The position numbers and the translations under genes are program-made. A stretch of DNA of 64,000 nucleotides from NCBI GenBank assembly GCA_013151635.1, contig JAADHV010000054.1:1-64000 (forward strand). Reading direction: 5' to 3'. Each line of letters begins with the position of its first letter. The first letter of the stretch is position 1. Below are positions 53,344 through 60,813 of this stretch, in pieces. The DNA is from Deltaproteobacteria bacterium (GTDB taxonomy: Bacteria; Desulfobacterota; Desulfobacteria; Desulfobacterales; Desulfobacteraceae). Under the pieces are notes generated by a model, which was given only the letters and a program-made list of their open reading frames with translations, was not told the DNA's origin and did no database searches.

Positions 53344-54600
53344 TTATCCTTTGCAGCCGGGGTCATCAATTTTACAGGTCAGCCAGAGTTCAACCAGAGC
53401 CTTTGACCACCTGGGGGGAGTCTCAAGTTTTCCGTCCACCATATGTGTAAGAAAATCCTTCCAGTGATGAAGATGCTGCAAAGTGGTCAACCGGTTGCGG
53501 AACATTGCAGCCCCTTTTTCAGGTTCAATTTTCATCTTTTCCATTATCATGGATATTTCATTAAAAAATCCTTTTACCCCATAGTAGTGAAGAAAGCCAT
53601 GCCATGCTTCATAAATTTTCTTATTGTCATCAAGGGGCAGTGAAATTTTTTTTAATATATCCAGAAAAGATTTAAGTTCCGGATTTTTTAAAAGGGACAA
53701 TCCGTGGTCACAAATTTTATACGGGATAAGTTTGAGGGATAAAAGGCGGTCTTTGTTTAATTCAAGACCCACAAGATATCCGAGCTTCCGGTACATAAGG
53801 TCGGTTTCCTGGTAAAACGCAAAATTTCCCAGGCTGTAGCATATGGGAACCTGGTTATAAAATTGAATGCCCTGGGGAACATGGGGGTGGTGGCCGATAA
53901 CAACATCGGCACCCGCATCTGCCATTTTTTTAAAAGCTTTTACAACATAAGGGGGTGGAAAAGGAATATACTCAATGCCGCAATGGGAAACAACAATGAT
54001 AATATCAGTTTCCTGCCTGAGTGATTTAATTGTATCTTCAATCCTTCCAAGATCCCAGCCCATGACACCGGGCCCTTCTTTAGCCGACGTAAGATCTTCT
54101 CCCTCGCTGAAATTGACAATGGCAATCCTGATGCCATTTACGTCCGTCACAAGGGGGGCAAAGGCTCCTTTTTCGGACATGCCCGCACCTGTCCTTTTAA
54201 TATTATTCCGGTCCAGAACATCCAGGGTATCTTTAAATGCTTCAATACCGTAGTCAAGCACGTGGTTGTTTGCAAGGGTTGCGATATCAAATGGAACAGC
54301 AGTCAAAGCTTTTACGTAACATGATTCACCCTTGAATACAGAGCCGCTTTTAAATACGGGCGTCCCCCTGTCGCTTAACGGGGATTCAAGGTTTACAACA
54401 GACAGGTCAAAAGTCCTTAAAACGGGCAGGAGATCGCCATATAGTGATGTGGGGTCGGTAACCATGATATTTTTAAAAGCCCTTATGGGAGCAAGATCAC
54501 CTGCAATGCATACAGTTGCAGTGTTTTTTTTTGAATGCCTGGCTTTTGTGCCGGCTGTCCAGGAGCCTTGCTTCCAGTTAAAAGACGATATTGTAGGCAT
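53344..54600 (-). CDS. CapA-family protein (PGA capsule-like metallophosphatase fold)
   Basis: This 418-residue protein has the CapA/PGA_cap pattern VCIAGDLAPI, VVNLESPLSDRG, TLANNHVLDYG, VVSHCGIEYIPFPP and VIGHHPHVPQG, the metal-binding set of calcineurin-like phosphatases. CapA is known from poly-gamma-glutamate capsule synthesis. Unlike classical CapA it has no clear membrane helix at the N-terminus, and no CapB or CapC is present. AGGA lies nine bases before the ATG. It is the first gene of the four-gene unit and precedes the racemase-like gene by 5 nt. Confidence 0.9.
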   Translation of the reverse strand: MPTISSFNWKQGSWTAGTKARHSKKNTATVCIAGDLAPIRAFKNIMVTDPTSLYGDLLPVLRTFDLSVVNLESPLSDRGTPVFKSGSVFKGESCYVKALTAVPFDIATLANNHVLDYGIEAFKDTLDVLDRNNIKRTGAGMSEKGAFAPLVTDVNGIRIAIVNFSEGEDLTSAKEGPGVMGWDLGRIEDTIKSLRQETDIIIVVSHCGIEYIPFPPPYVVKAFKKMADAGADVVIGHHPHVPQGIQFYNQVPICYSLGNFAFYQETDLMYRKLGYLVGLELNKDRLLSLKLIPYKICDHGLSLLKNPELKSFLDILKKISLPLDDNKKIYEAWHGFLHYYGVKGFFNEISMIMEKMKIEPEKGAAMFRNRLTTLQHLHHWKDFLTHMVDGKLETPPRWSKALVELWLTCKIDDPGCKG

Positions 54601-54822
54601 ATTTAATTTTCCTGTTGCAGGTTCGAATAATTAGAATTTTAAGACTTTCCTGTTTGTAAGGTCAGGGAGGCCAAATGTCAAGATGGAAAAATTATCAAGA
54701 GCATGATAATAAAGCTTTGTTACTTTTAAAATAATATTGTGTGCAAGTCTGGCCTTTAATAAAACCTTGAAAACTAGGATTTGAAATGAGATGCTTGTAC
54801 TAAATAACAAAAAGGAAGTGGA

Positions 54823-55980
54823 ATGAATATGGCGAGTCGTATTATTCTAATTATTGCAGCATTGTTATTGACCATGTCGGGGTATGCTTTTGGATCGGAC
54901 ATAGCCATTGGCATGTCTTTGTCTCTTACCGGCAGATATGCTGAGATGGGTAACATGCAGCAAAAAGGACTTTTCCTCTGGGAAAAGCATGTCAATGAAA
55001 AAGGCGGTATCCTGGGTAGAAATGTCAAAATTATCATCATGGATGATAAGAGTTCTAAAGAGCGGGCAAAAAATATTTATAAGAGGCTGATTGAAAAAGA
55101 TAAAGTGGATTTTGTTATTGGCCCATATTCCAGCGGGATATCAGAAGCCATATTGCCTGTGACTGAAAAGAACCGGTACCCTGTACTTTTGTCCGGGGCC
55201 TCTGCCGACCGGCTTTGGGAAAAAGGATATCGCTATGCATTTGGAATTTATACACCTGCCAGCAAATATACGTCAGGGTTCCTGCAGATGCTTGTTAAAC
55301 AAAAGATAGAAAATATTGCCATTATATCGGCTGAGGACACTTTTTCTGTTTCACTTTCAAAGGGCACCAGGAAATGGGCTCAAAGGTTCAAATTGAATGT
55401 GGCCTGTTTTCAGGTATTTAAAAAGGGCCAAAAACATCTTGCCGACATTGCATTGCGGGCAAAGGAATCAGGCTCACAGGCTGTTATTGTCTGCGGCCAC
55501 CTGAATGAGTCTGTTGATATGCGGCTGGCTTTAAAAAAGATCGGATGGTATCCCGAGGCATATTATGCCTCTGTGGGACCGGCCACCCGGCAGTTTTACA
55601 ATATTTTAAAGGATGATTCAAATCTTACATTCTCTTCGTCCCAATGGGAAGAATCGGTCGGTATAAGGTTCCCGCAAGGAGAAGAGTTCATCAAGGCATT
55701 TCATAAATATTATAAGATATCTCCTTCATATCACGCAGCAACGGCTTATGCCGCCGGCATGATACTTGAAGCAGCCCTGGAAAAAAGCGGATCACTGGAT
55801 AAGGAAGATCTTCGGGAAACACTTTTCAGCCTGGATACCATGACAGTAATCGGCAGATACGGAGTGGATAAAAAGGGAAAACAAAAACGCCATTTCCCAC
55901 TTATTATTCAATGGCAGAACAAAAAGAAAAATGTGGTATGGCCGGATAGTTTGAAAGAGCTTGATCCGGTATTTCAATAG
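54823..55980 (+). CDS. Periplasmic substrate-binding protein (Peripla_BP_6), sensor-associated
   Basis: This 385-residue protein has a Sec signal peptide (about 1-23, cleavage near AFG) and a type I binding fold of the branched-chain amino acid/amide class (IAIGMSLSLTGRYAEMG; NEKGGILGRNVKIIIMDDKS; FVIGPYSSGIS). AAGGAAG precedes the ATG. No ABC permease is nearby; a membrane histidine kinase starts 6 nt downstream. So it probably presents a ligand to that kinase, as in the operon at 762-3817. Ligand unknown. Confidence 0.88.
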   Translation: MNMASRIILIIAALLLTMSGYAFGSDIAIGMSLSLTGRYAEMGNMQQKGLFLWEKHVNEKGGILGRNVKIIIMDDKSSKERAKNIYKRLIEKDKVDFVIGPYSSGISEAILPVTEKNRYPVLLSGASADRLWEKGYRYAFGIYTPASKYTSGFLQMLVKQKIENIAIISAEDTFSVSLSKGTRKWAQRFKLNVACFQVFKKGQKHLADIALRAKESGSQAVIVCGHLNESVDMRLALKKIGWYPEAYYASVGPATRQFYNILKDDSNLTFSSSQWEESVGIRFPQGEEFIKAFHKYYKISPSYHAATAYAAGMILEAALEKSGSLDKEDLRETLFSLDTMTVIGRYGVDKKGKQKRHFPLIIQWQNKKKNVVWPDSLKELDPVFQ

Positions 55981-55986
55981 GAGAGA

Positions 55987-57828
55987 ATGTTACAAAGACA
56001 AAGAAAAAGCCTGACTTTACGGATTGCATTTCCTGTCGTCATCTTGATATTACTTCTCGGGGTGATGCTGGACAGGTTTGTCTTAAACGTTATTTCCGAT
56101 TTTACAAAAGAGCAGATTCAGCGGGACCTCGGGTCTATTTCAAGAATAATCAATAATATATGCGATATTAATTTTGAAAATTTATTAATGGAAGGCAAGG
56201 CTGATGACAGGCAGGCGCTTACAATCGAACAGGGCCTGGTTCTGGGACAGGTGGAGGATTTACTTGTCCAGGAAGATTTGCTTGGCATTGTCTATGATAA
56301 AAATTTAAAAAAAATACTTTTAAAAACCGATCTGCCATTGGAGCCTGTGAAATGGATGGACCCGGGAAAGGGCATTAAAGGTTTGAAATCTCTTGGGGAA
56401 AATGCCGGAGGATGGTTTGCCTTTTATGAGGAATTTTCGCCCTGGGGCTGGCAGATTATTATTTTGAAAAATGAAATAGAGTATTCATCTTTAAAAACAA
56501 GGCTGAATAAGGTATATCTGAATACCCTGCTGATTTTGATTTTTGCTTCTGCCCTGCTGATCTTTTTTATTCACCAAACAATTAAAAAGCCTGTAAACAC
56601 AATCATCCAAGCGTTAAGGAAGGGGAAAAGACCAAATTATCAAGGCATATATGTCTTTGAATTTTTGAGCGATTCCATTACCGGAATGATGGATTCAATA
56701 AAGAAAAGTGAGGAAAAATACCGTTCCATTATTGAAACTGCAACCGGTTTTGTATGGGAGGTGGATAAAAAAGGGAATTATACCTTTATCAGTGAAACAG
56801 TTAAAAATATCCTTGGCTATGATCCAAAAGAGCTTTTGGGGAAATCTGCGTTTTTCACCATGCCAGAGAAGGAAATTGATCGGATGTCACCTGTATTCAG
56901 GAAAAATGCATTATGCTTAAAACCTTTTGAAAATCTGGTAAATAAAAACCTGAATAAACAGGGAAGAACAGTTTTCCTTGAAACAAGAGGGGTTCCCATC
57001 ATCGCCGAGGATGGCAGGCTTTCCGGTTATAGGGGTGTTAATAAAGACATTACCCTCCAGCTTATTGCCAAAAAAGAGCATAAGGAACTTGAACGTCATC
57101 GCCATCAACTCCAGAAAATGGAGGCAATTGGAACCCTGGCCGCAGGCATTGCCCATGATTTTAATAATTTGCTGTTCATTATCATGGGCAATGTTTCTTT
57201 ATCTAAAGTTGGGATTGAAAAAGGCCTGCCTGTGATAAAATATTTAAAACAGGCAGAAGCCGCCTCTGCCAGGGCAGGAGAACTGGCAAACGAATTGATT
57301 ACGCTTTCCAAGGGTGGTATGCCTATCCTAACTGTTGGTTCGATAAAAAATCTGCTCGCTGAAACAGCAGGTTCGATCATTAAAGATGTTAACGTAAAAC
57401 TTTTATTGCAGATACAAGAAAATCTTTTAACGGTTGAATATGATGAAATCCAGATGAAACAGGTTTTTATAAATATTATCACTAACGCGCTTGAATCTAT
57501 GCCCAATGGGGGCCTGATAACCATTGATGCACAAAATCTGTGGAAAAGGGATCATACAGACAAGGTTGAATCGTCTCTGCCTGAAAAAATATATGTTAAA
57601 ATCACATTCAAAGATCAGGGACGAGGGATTGAAAGACAACATCTTGAGAATATATTTGACCCCTATTTCACAACCAGGGAAATGGGAACAAAAAGAGGTG
57701 CCGGCCTGGGTCTGGCAGTGGTTTATTCTATTGTTTCCCACCATGATGGCAGAATCAGTGTAAGCTCGGAACCTGGTTGCGGTACAATGATCACCCTTTA
57801 TATCCCTGCCTGTGAAAAATCCATATGA
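55987..57828 (+). CDS. Membrane histidine kinase (PAS-HisKA-HATPase), partner of a binding protein
   Basis: This 613-residue kinase has two membrane helices (about 14-33 and 178-196) around a small periplasmic domain, then PAS (about 240-355), an NtrB-like H-box (GTLAAGIAHDFNNLLFII) and HATPase (DQGRGI; GAGLGLAVV). The H-box class matches the 25330 hybrid kinase. AGGAG precedes the ATG. No receiver domain is attached and no response regulator follows directly; the nearest is the sigma54 activator at 63243. It probably senses through the binding protein encoded 6 nt upstream. Confidence 0.9.
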   Translation: MLQRQRKSLTLRIAFPVVILILLLGVMLDRFVLNVISDFTKEQIQRDLGSISRIINNICDINFENLLMEGKADDRQALTIEQGLVLGQVEDLLVQEDLLGIVYDKNLKKILLKTDLPLEPVKWMDPGKGIKGLKSLGENAGGWFAFYEEFSPWGWQIIILKNEIEYSSLKTRLNKVYLNTLLILIFASALLIFFIHQTIKKPVNTIIQALRKGKRPNYQGIYVFEFLSDSITGMMDSIKKSEEKYRSIIETATGFVWEVDKKGNYTFISETVKNILGYDPKELLGKSAFFTMPEKEIDRMSPVFRKNALCLKPFENLVNKNLNKQGRTVFLETRGVPIIAEDGRLSGYRGVNKDITLQLIAKKEHKELERHRHQLQKMEAIGTLAAGIAHDFNNLLFIIMGNVSLSKVGIEKGLPVIKYLKQAEAASARAGELANELITLSKGGMPILTVGSIKNLLAETAGSIIKDVNVKLLLQIQENLLTVEYDEIQMKQVFINIITNALESMPNGGLITIDAQNLWKRDHTDKVESSLPEKIYVKITFKDQGRGIERQHLENIFDPYFTTREMGTKRGAGLGLAVVYSIVSHHDGRISVSSEPGCGTMITLYIPACEKSI

Positions 57829-57885
57829 CAACAGGGCCTGTTTTGTATGAGCTCTTTTTATTATTTCATCAGTCCGGGAAATCAT

Positions 57886-57905
57886 ATGTAAACTTGAGTT
57901 TACAT
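57886..57905. promoter_or_regulatory. Palindromic enhancer/operator (site 1)
   Basis: ATGTAAACT-TG-AGTTTACAT is a perfect dyad with 9-bp arms. It lies about 63 bp upstream of the sigma54 promoter at 57968. A near copy is found upstream of the sensor kinase gene at 60695-60712. Confidence 0.7.
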
Positions 57906-57967
57906 TTCTTTATTATTCAATATTTAAAAATTCTTTAATATCAAGCATTTACAGAATATTATTCTTT

Positions 57968-57983
57968 TGGCATCCCTTTTGCT
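57968..57983 (+). promoter_or_regulatory. Sigma54 (-24/-12) promoter of the YeiH-like module
   Basis: TGGCATC-CCTT-TTGCT fits the consensus TGGCACG-N4-TTGCW with correct spacing of GG and GC. It is 66 nt before the first small gene, and the dyad at 57886-57905 is a suitable enhancer. A weak hairpin (57829-57846) after the upstream kinase suggests that this is an independent transcript. Confidence 0.75.
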
Positions 57984-58048
57984 GTTATATGTATCAGTTG
58001 AACATTAAGACCTGTTGCATATGATTAATTTTTAAAAAGGAGGAAAAT

Positions 58049-58237
58049 ATGTCAAAACAAAACACAAACGACACATCCGGCTCACTAAGCGGAGAAGACA
58101 TGGACACTTCAAGTGTGCTTGAAGGTGCTGAGCCCTGGGAACCCATTGAGACCAAGCTGGTGGTCGGGTCTCTTATCTGTGCGGCTATTGCCTTGGTTAT
58201 CGGCCTTGCCATAGTTCCGACATCAATTTTCCACTGA
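58049..58237 (+). CDS. Small single-span membrane protein, unknown
   Basis: This 62-residue protein has a polar, acidic N-terminus (about 1-33, Ser/Thr/Asp-rich, then PWEPIETK) and one C-terminal membrane helix (about 36-57, LVVGSLICAAIALVIGLAIV). AAAAAGGAGG precedes the ATG. It overlaps or abuts the next gene and is first in the transporter operon, so it may be a small subunit of the transporter. No family recognised. Confidence 0.7.
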   Translation: MSKQNTNDTSGSLSGEDMDTSSVLEGAEPWEPIETKLVVGSLICAAIALVIGLAIVPTSIFH

Positions 58238-58248
58238 TGGAGGCAGCC

Positions 58249-58542
58249 ATGGCATTGTTTTCAAAATTTCGCAAAAACAAAAAAGGAAAAACTGTTGAGA
58301 TGATTCTGGATCATGACGGGAAAAACTGGACTGTTTCCAATGATTCAATCACCCTTGCTGCTCCATCGCTTGACAGCCTTGACCGCAAGGTTGAAAGAGC
58401 CCTTGAAGAAGAACTTAAGCAAGGGCAGTCTATCAACGTATTCATGAGTTTTAACAACGAAGTGATCCCCATGTGGATACGGCCTTACATGAATCACTAT
58501 TTTAACCGTATTCTGGAACTGCCTCTCCAGTATCAGTCATAA
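58249..58542 (+). CDS. Small soluble protein, unknown
   Basis: This 97-residue soluble protein has no cysteine. I chose ATG 58249, which has GGAGG five bases upstream; the ATG at 58237 overlaps the previous stop but has no such site. The sequence is basic at the start (SKFRKNKKGK), then mixed alpha/beta (DHDGKNWTVSND; SLDSLDRKVERALEEELKQG) with an aromatic C-terminus. It lies 12 nt before the transporter gene, whose ATG is preceded by AAAGGAGG. Possibly a cytoplasmic partner; function unknown. Confidence 0.7.
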   Translation: MALFSKFRKNKKGKTVEMILDHDGKNWTVSNDSITLAAPSLDSLDRKVERALEEELKQGQSINVFMSFNNEVIPMWIRPYMNHYFNRILELPLQYQS

Positions 58543-58554
58543 AGGAGGACACAT

Positions 58555-60198
58555 ATGGCAAAGACACAACGATCCTGGTATTCAGGAATGGCAACAACCG
58601 AAGACTGGTGGTCAGTCTGGATGGGCCTTGCCTTTTTTGTGCTCGGGCTGTTAACATTGTCCGGCATTGATTTAGTGGGCTGGGTTTCATACCCTAAAAT
58701 ATGGGTTGCAAGTTTGCCGGATGGTGCAATAGTAAAAAAAATTGTTACCATGGATAAAGCATTTTATGCCCTGGGCGGTAAATACAGCCTGACGTCAAAA
58801 GCTTTTTATAAGGCGCTTGGCCCCATCGGCTCCATTCTGGTGACCTATGTCGTCTTTACAATTGCCACAAGCATAGGTGCTTATTTCCAGAAATGGAATG
58901 TAAAACGCTTTCTTGCCGGATGGACGATCATCTTTTTTTTAACCTATCTTGTCTGGTTTATCGGCCACAATGCTTTTTTTGCGGCATCAGCAGTTGATCT
59001 TAAAAAAAGTCATTTCCCCGTAGATACCTTTACCCTCTCGCTTGGCGGGGGCGCATCCTTTATCCTGGCACTTATTGTCGGCCTTGTCATCGGCAATTTT
59101 TTCAAACCCCTGGCCAGGTATTTAAGTGAGGCTGCCAAGCCTGAATGGTATATCAAGACTGCCATTGTTTTTCTTGGTGTAAAAGTCGGTTACCTGCCGA
59201 TAAAGGCGGTTCTCACCGGTGCAAAACTTGGTGCGCACGGTGCGGAAATAGGCCAGCAGATGGCCCATCTTACATTTGAACTTTTTACAGCCGGGGCTGC
59301 TGCAACCATTGTTGCCTATCTGATTTTCTGGCCGGGCGTATATACGATTTCGCGCCTTATCTTTAAGCTTCCCCGCAAGACAGCAGCCGTTCTCGGGTCA
59401 GCAATCTCCATTTGCGGTGTTTCCGCAGCCGTTGCAACCGGCGGTGCTGTCAGAGCCCGCCCTGTCGTATCCATCATGGTTTCGGCCCTGGTTGTTGTTT
59501 ATGCAGTTATCGAGCTTGTGGTCCTGCCAGGTTTTTTTACCCACGTCTGGCCGGGAACAAGTGACCCCATTGTAGCAGGTTCAGCCATGGGCATGGCAGT
59601 TAAAACAGATGGAGCTGATGCCGCAGCAGGTGAACTGCTCGATGAATTCATGCGGGCCAAGGTTGAAAAAGATACGGATGGAAAAGTCGTATGGATGCCC
59701 GGTGTTATTACTACAAGTGCTGTTATGACCAAGATCTGGATTGATATGTTCATTGGCCTTTGGGCATTTATCCTCGCCCTTTTCTGGGTGTACAAGATTG
59801 AAAAACATGAAGGGGACCGGGTGCCGCTTTCCGAGGTCTGGTTCAGGTTTCCAAAATTTGTTCTTGGGTATTTTGCAGCCTGGTGGATTTACCTTGCGAT
59901 CTTTTTTGGCCCTGGCCAGTCCGGAACTACCCCTGACGGGCTTGCAATATTAAAAAATGCCAAGGTCGGTGCTGTTGCCGTGGAAAAAGGAATGCGGAAG
60001 CTGTTTTTCATGCTGACCTTTATGAGCCTTGGTATTATAACCGATTTCAGGAAGCTTGCCGAGGCCCAGTTTGGTAAAATGGTCTGGGTCTATTTTATCT
60101 CATTGTTCCTGTTTATTATTCCGGTTGCGATCATCATTGCATACCTGTTTCATCATGGAATGCAGATCCCGAATATGGCAGGTGTTGTTATAAACTGA
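58555..60198 (+). CDS. YeiH/UPF0324-family membrane transporter
   Basis: This 547-residue integral membrane protein has 11-12 predicted helices and the family segments KTAIVFLGVKVGYLPIK and GSAISICGVSAAVATGGAVRARP, the latter a conserved central loop of YeiH-like proteins. The family is annotated as putative sulfate exporters, but experimental evidence is limited. It is longer than E. coli YeiH (about 350), with an extra N-terminal part and an insertion around DEFMRAKVEKDTDGK. A sulfur-oxyanion or organosulfonate role would suit a sulfate reducer; this is inference. It lies in a sigma54 operon with two small proteins. Confidence 0.85.
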   Translation: MAKTQRSWYSGMATTEDWWSVWMGLAFFVLGLLTLSGIDLVGWVSYPKIWVASLPDGAIVKKIVTMDKAFYALGGKYSLTSKAFYKALGPIGSILVTYVVFTIATSIGAYFQKWNVKRFLAGWTIIFFLTYLVWFIGHNAFFAASAVDLKKSHFPVDTFTLSLGGGASFILALIVGLVIGNFFKPLARYLSEAAKPEWYIKTAIVFLGVKVGYLPIKAVLTGAKLGAHGAEIGQQMAHLTFELFTAGAAATIVAYLIFWPGVYTISRLIFKLPRKTAAVLGSAISICGVSAAVATGGAVRARPVVSIMVSALVVVYAVIELVVLPGFFTHVWPGTSDPIVAGSAMGMAVKTDGADAAAGELLDEFMRAKVEKDTDGKVVWMPGVITTSAVMTKIWIDMFIGLWAFILALFWVYKIEKHEGDRVPLSEVWFRFPKFVLGYFAAWWIYLAIFFGPGQSGTTPDGLAILKNAKVGAVAVEKGMRKLFFMLTFMSLGIITDFRKLAEAQFGKMVWVYFISLFLFIIPVAIIIAYLFHHGMQIPNMAGVVIN

Positions 60199-60214
60199 CA
60201 ACTTAACTATTTCC

Positions 60215-60244
60215 CCCGGCAGGAGGACGTCTTCTCCTGCCGGG
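60215..60244 (+). other. Strong GC-rich hairpin after the transporter gene
   Basis: CCCGGCAGGAG (60215-60225) pairs perfectly with CTCCTGCCGGG (60234-60244) around an 8-nt loop, giving an 11-bp stem 16 nt after the stop codon. There is no T-run; it may protect the transporter mRNA 3' end or act as a partial terminator before 60270. Confidence 0.6.
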
Positions 60245-60269
60245 AGAAAACCTTTATGAGTTATTACTT

Positions 60270-60644
60270 ATGACAATTAATGATATTTTAGCACTTTTTT
60301 ATATTCTGGCCGGGGCAGCCATTATCTATCTTTTTAAGGAGCGCCGCAAGGCAGTTGCCCTTATTAATCACTCTCAGCTGCCTGAACTGTCAATAGAGGA
60401 TTTTAAGGTTTTAAAGATCCTTCTTAAAACAGCTTACGAACGGATGCTGTACCTTGGTGTATTATTCCTTCCCCTGGCGTTTTCAACATTCAGGGGAAAA
60501 GATAAAATAAGCACTATATTTTTTTTCCTGCTCATCGGGCTGCTTTTTATCTCCAATGTCCCTCCAAGACATAAGATCATGGGGCTGCTGGAAAAGAACG
60601 GCCTTTCAACTAGTGATTTGCGGCACAGGGGAATCAAACTTTAA
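60270..60644 (+). CDS. Small membrane protein, unknown
   Basis: This 124-residue protein has an N-terminal helix (about 4-20), a basic loop (KERRKAV) and two or three further hydrophobic segments (about 55-70 and 80-98, FFFLLIGLLFI). The start ATG overlaps the stop of a tiny 5-codon frame (MSYYL, 60256), perhaps for translational coupling. No family recognised. It sits between the transporter and its predicted regulators. Confidence 0.55.
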   Translation: MTINDILALFYILAGAAIIYLFKERRKAVALINHSQLPELSIEDFKVLKILLKTAYERMLYLGVLFLPLAFSTFRGKDKISTIFFFLLIGLLFISNVPPRHKIMGLLEKNGLSTSDLRHRGIKL

Positions 60645-60694
60645 TACCCCTTGCCCTGGTTTCCTTACCTGCTTCCCGGCGGGAAATTTGAAAA

Positions 60695-60712
60695 CGGAAA
60701 CTTAAGTTTACA
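60695..60712. promoter_or_regulatory. Palindromic operator (site 2), upstream of the sensor kinase
   Basis: CGGAAACTTAAGTTTACA matches the 57887-57904 dyad (TGTAAACTTGAGTTTACA) at 15 of 18 positions and keeps the AAACTT/AAGTTT core. Its position 102 bp before the kinase start suggests autoregulation by the downstream activator. I see no matching sigma54 promoter here. Confidence 0.6.
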
Positions 60713-60813
60713 CTATGGTGTCCTGAAGAATCCATTTTGTGCATTCAATCTTGCTTTTTTTAGCCGGGTTCTTTATTCTTAAAATCTGGAATCTCAACAG
60801 GAGGGCCAGGACA

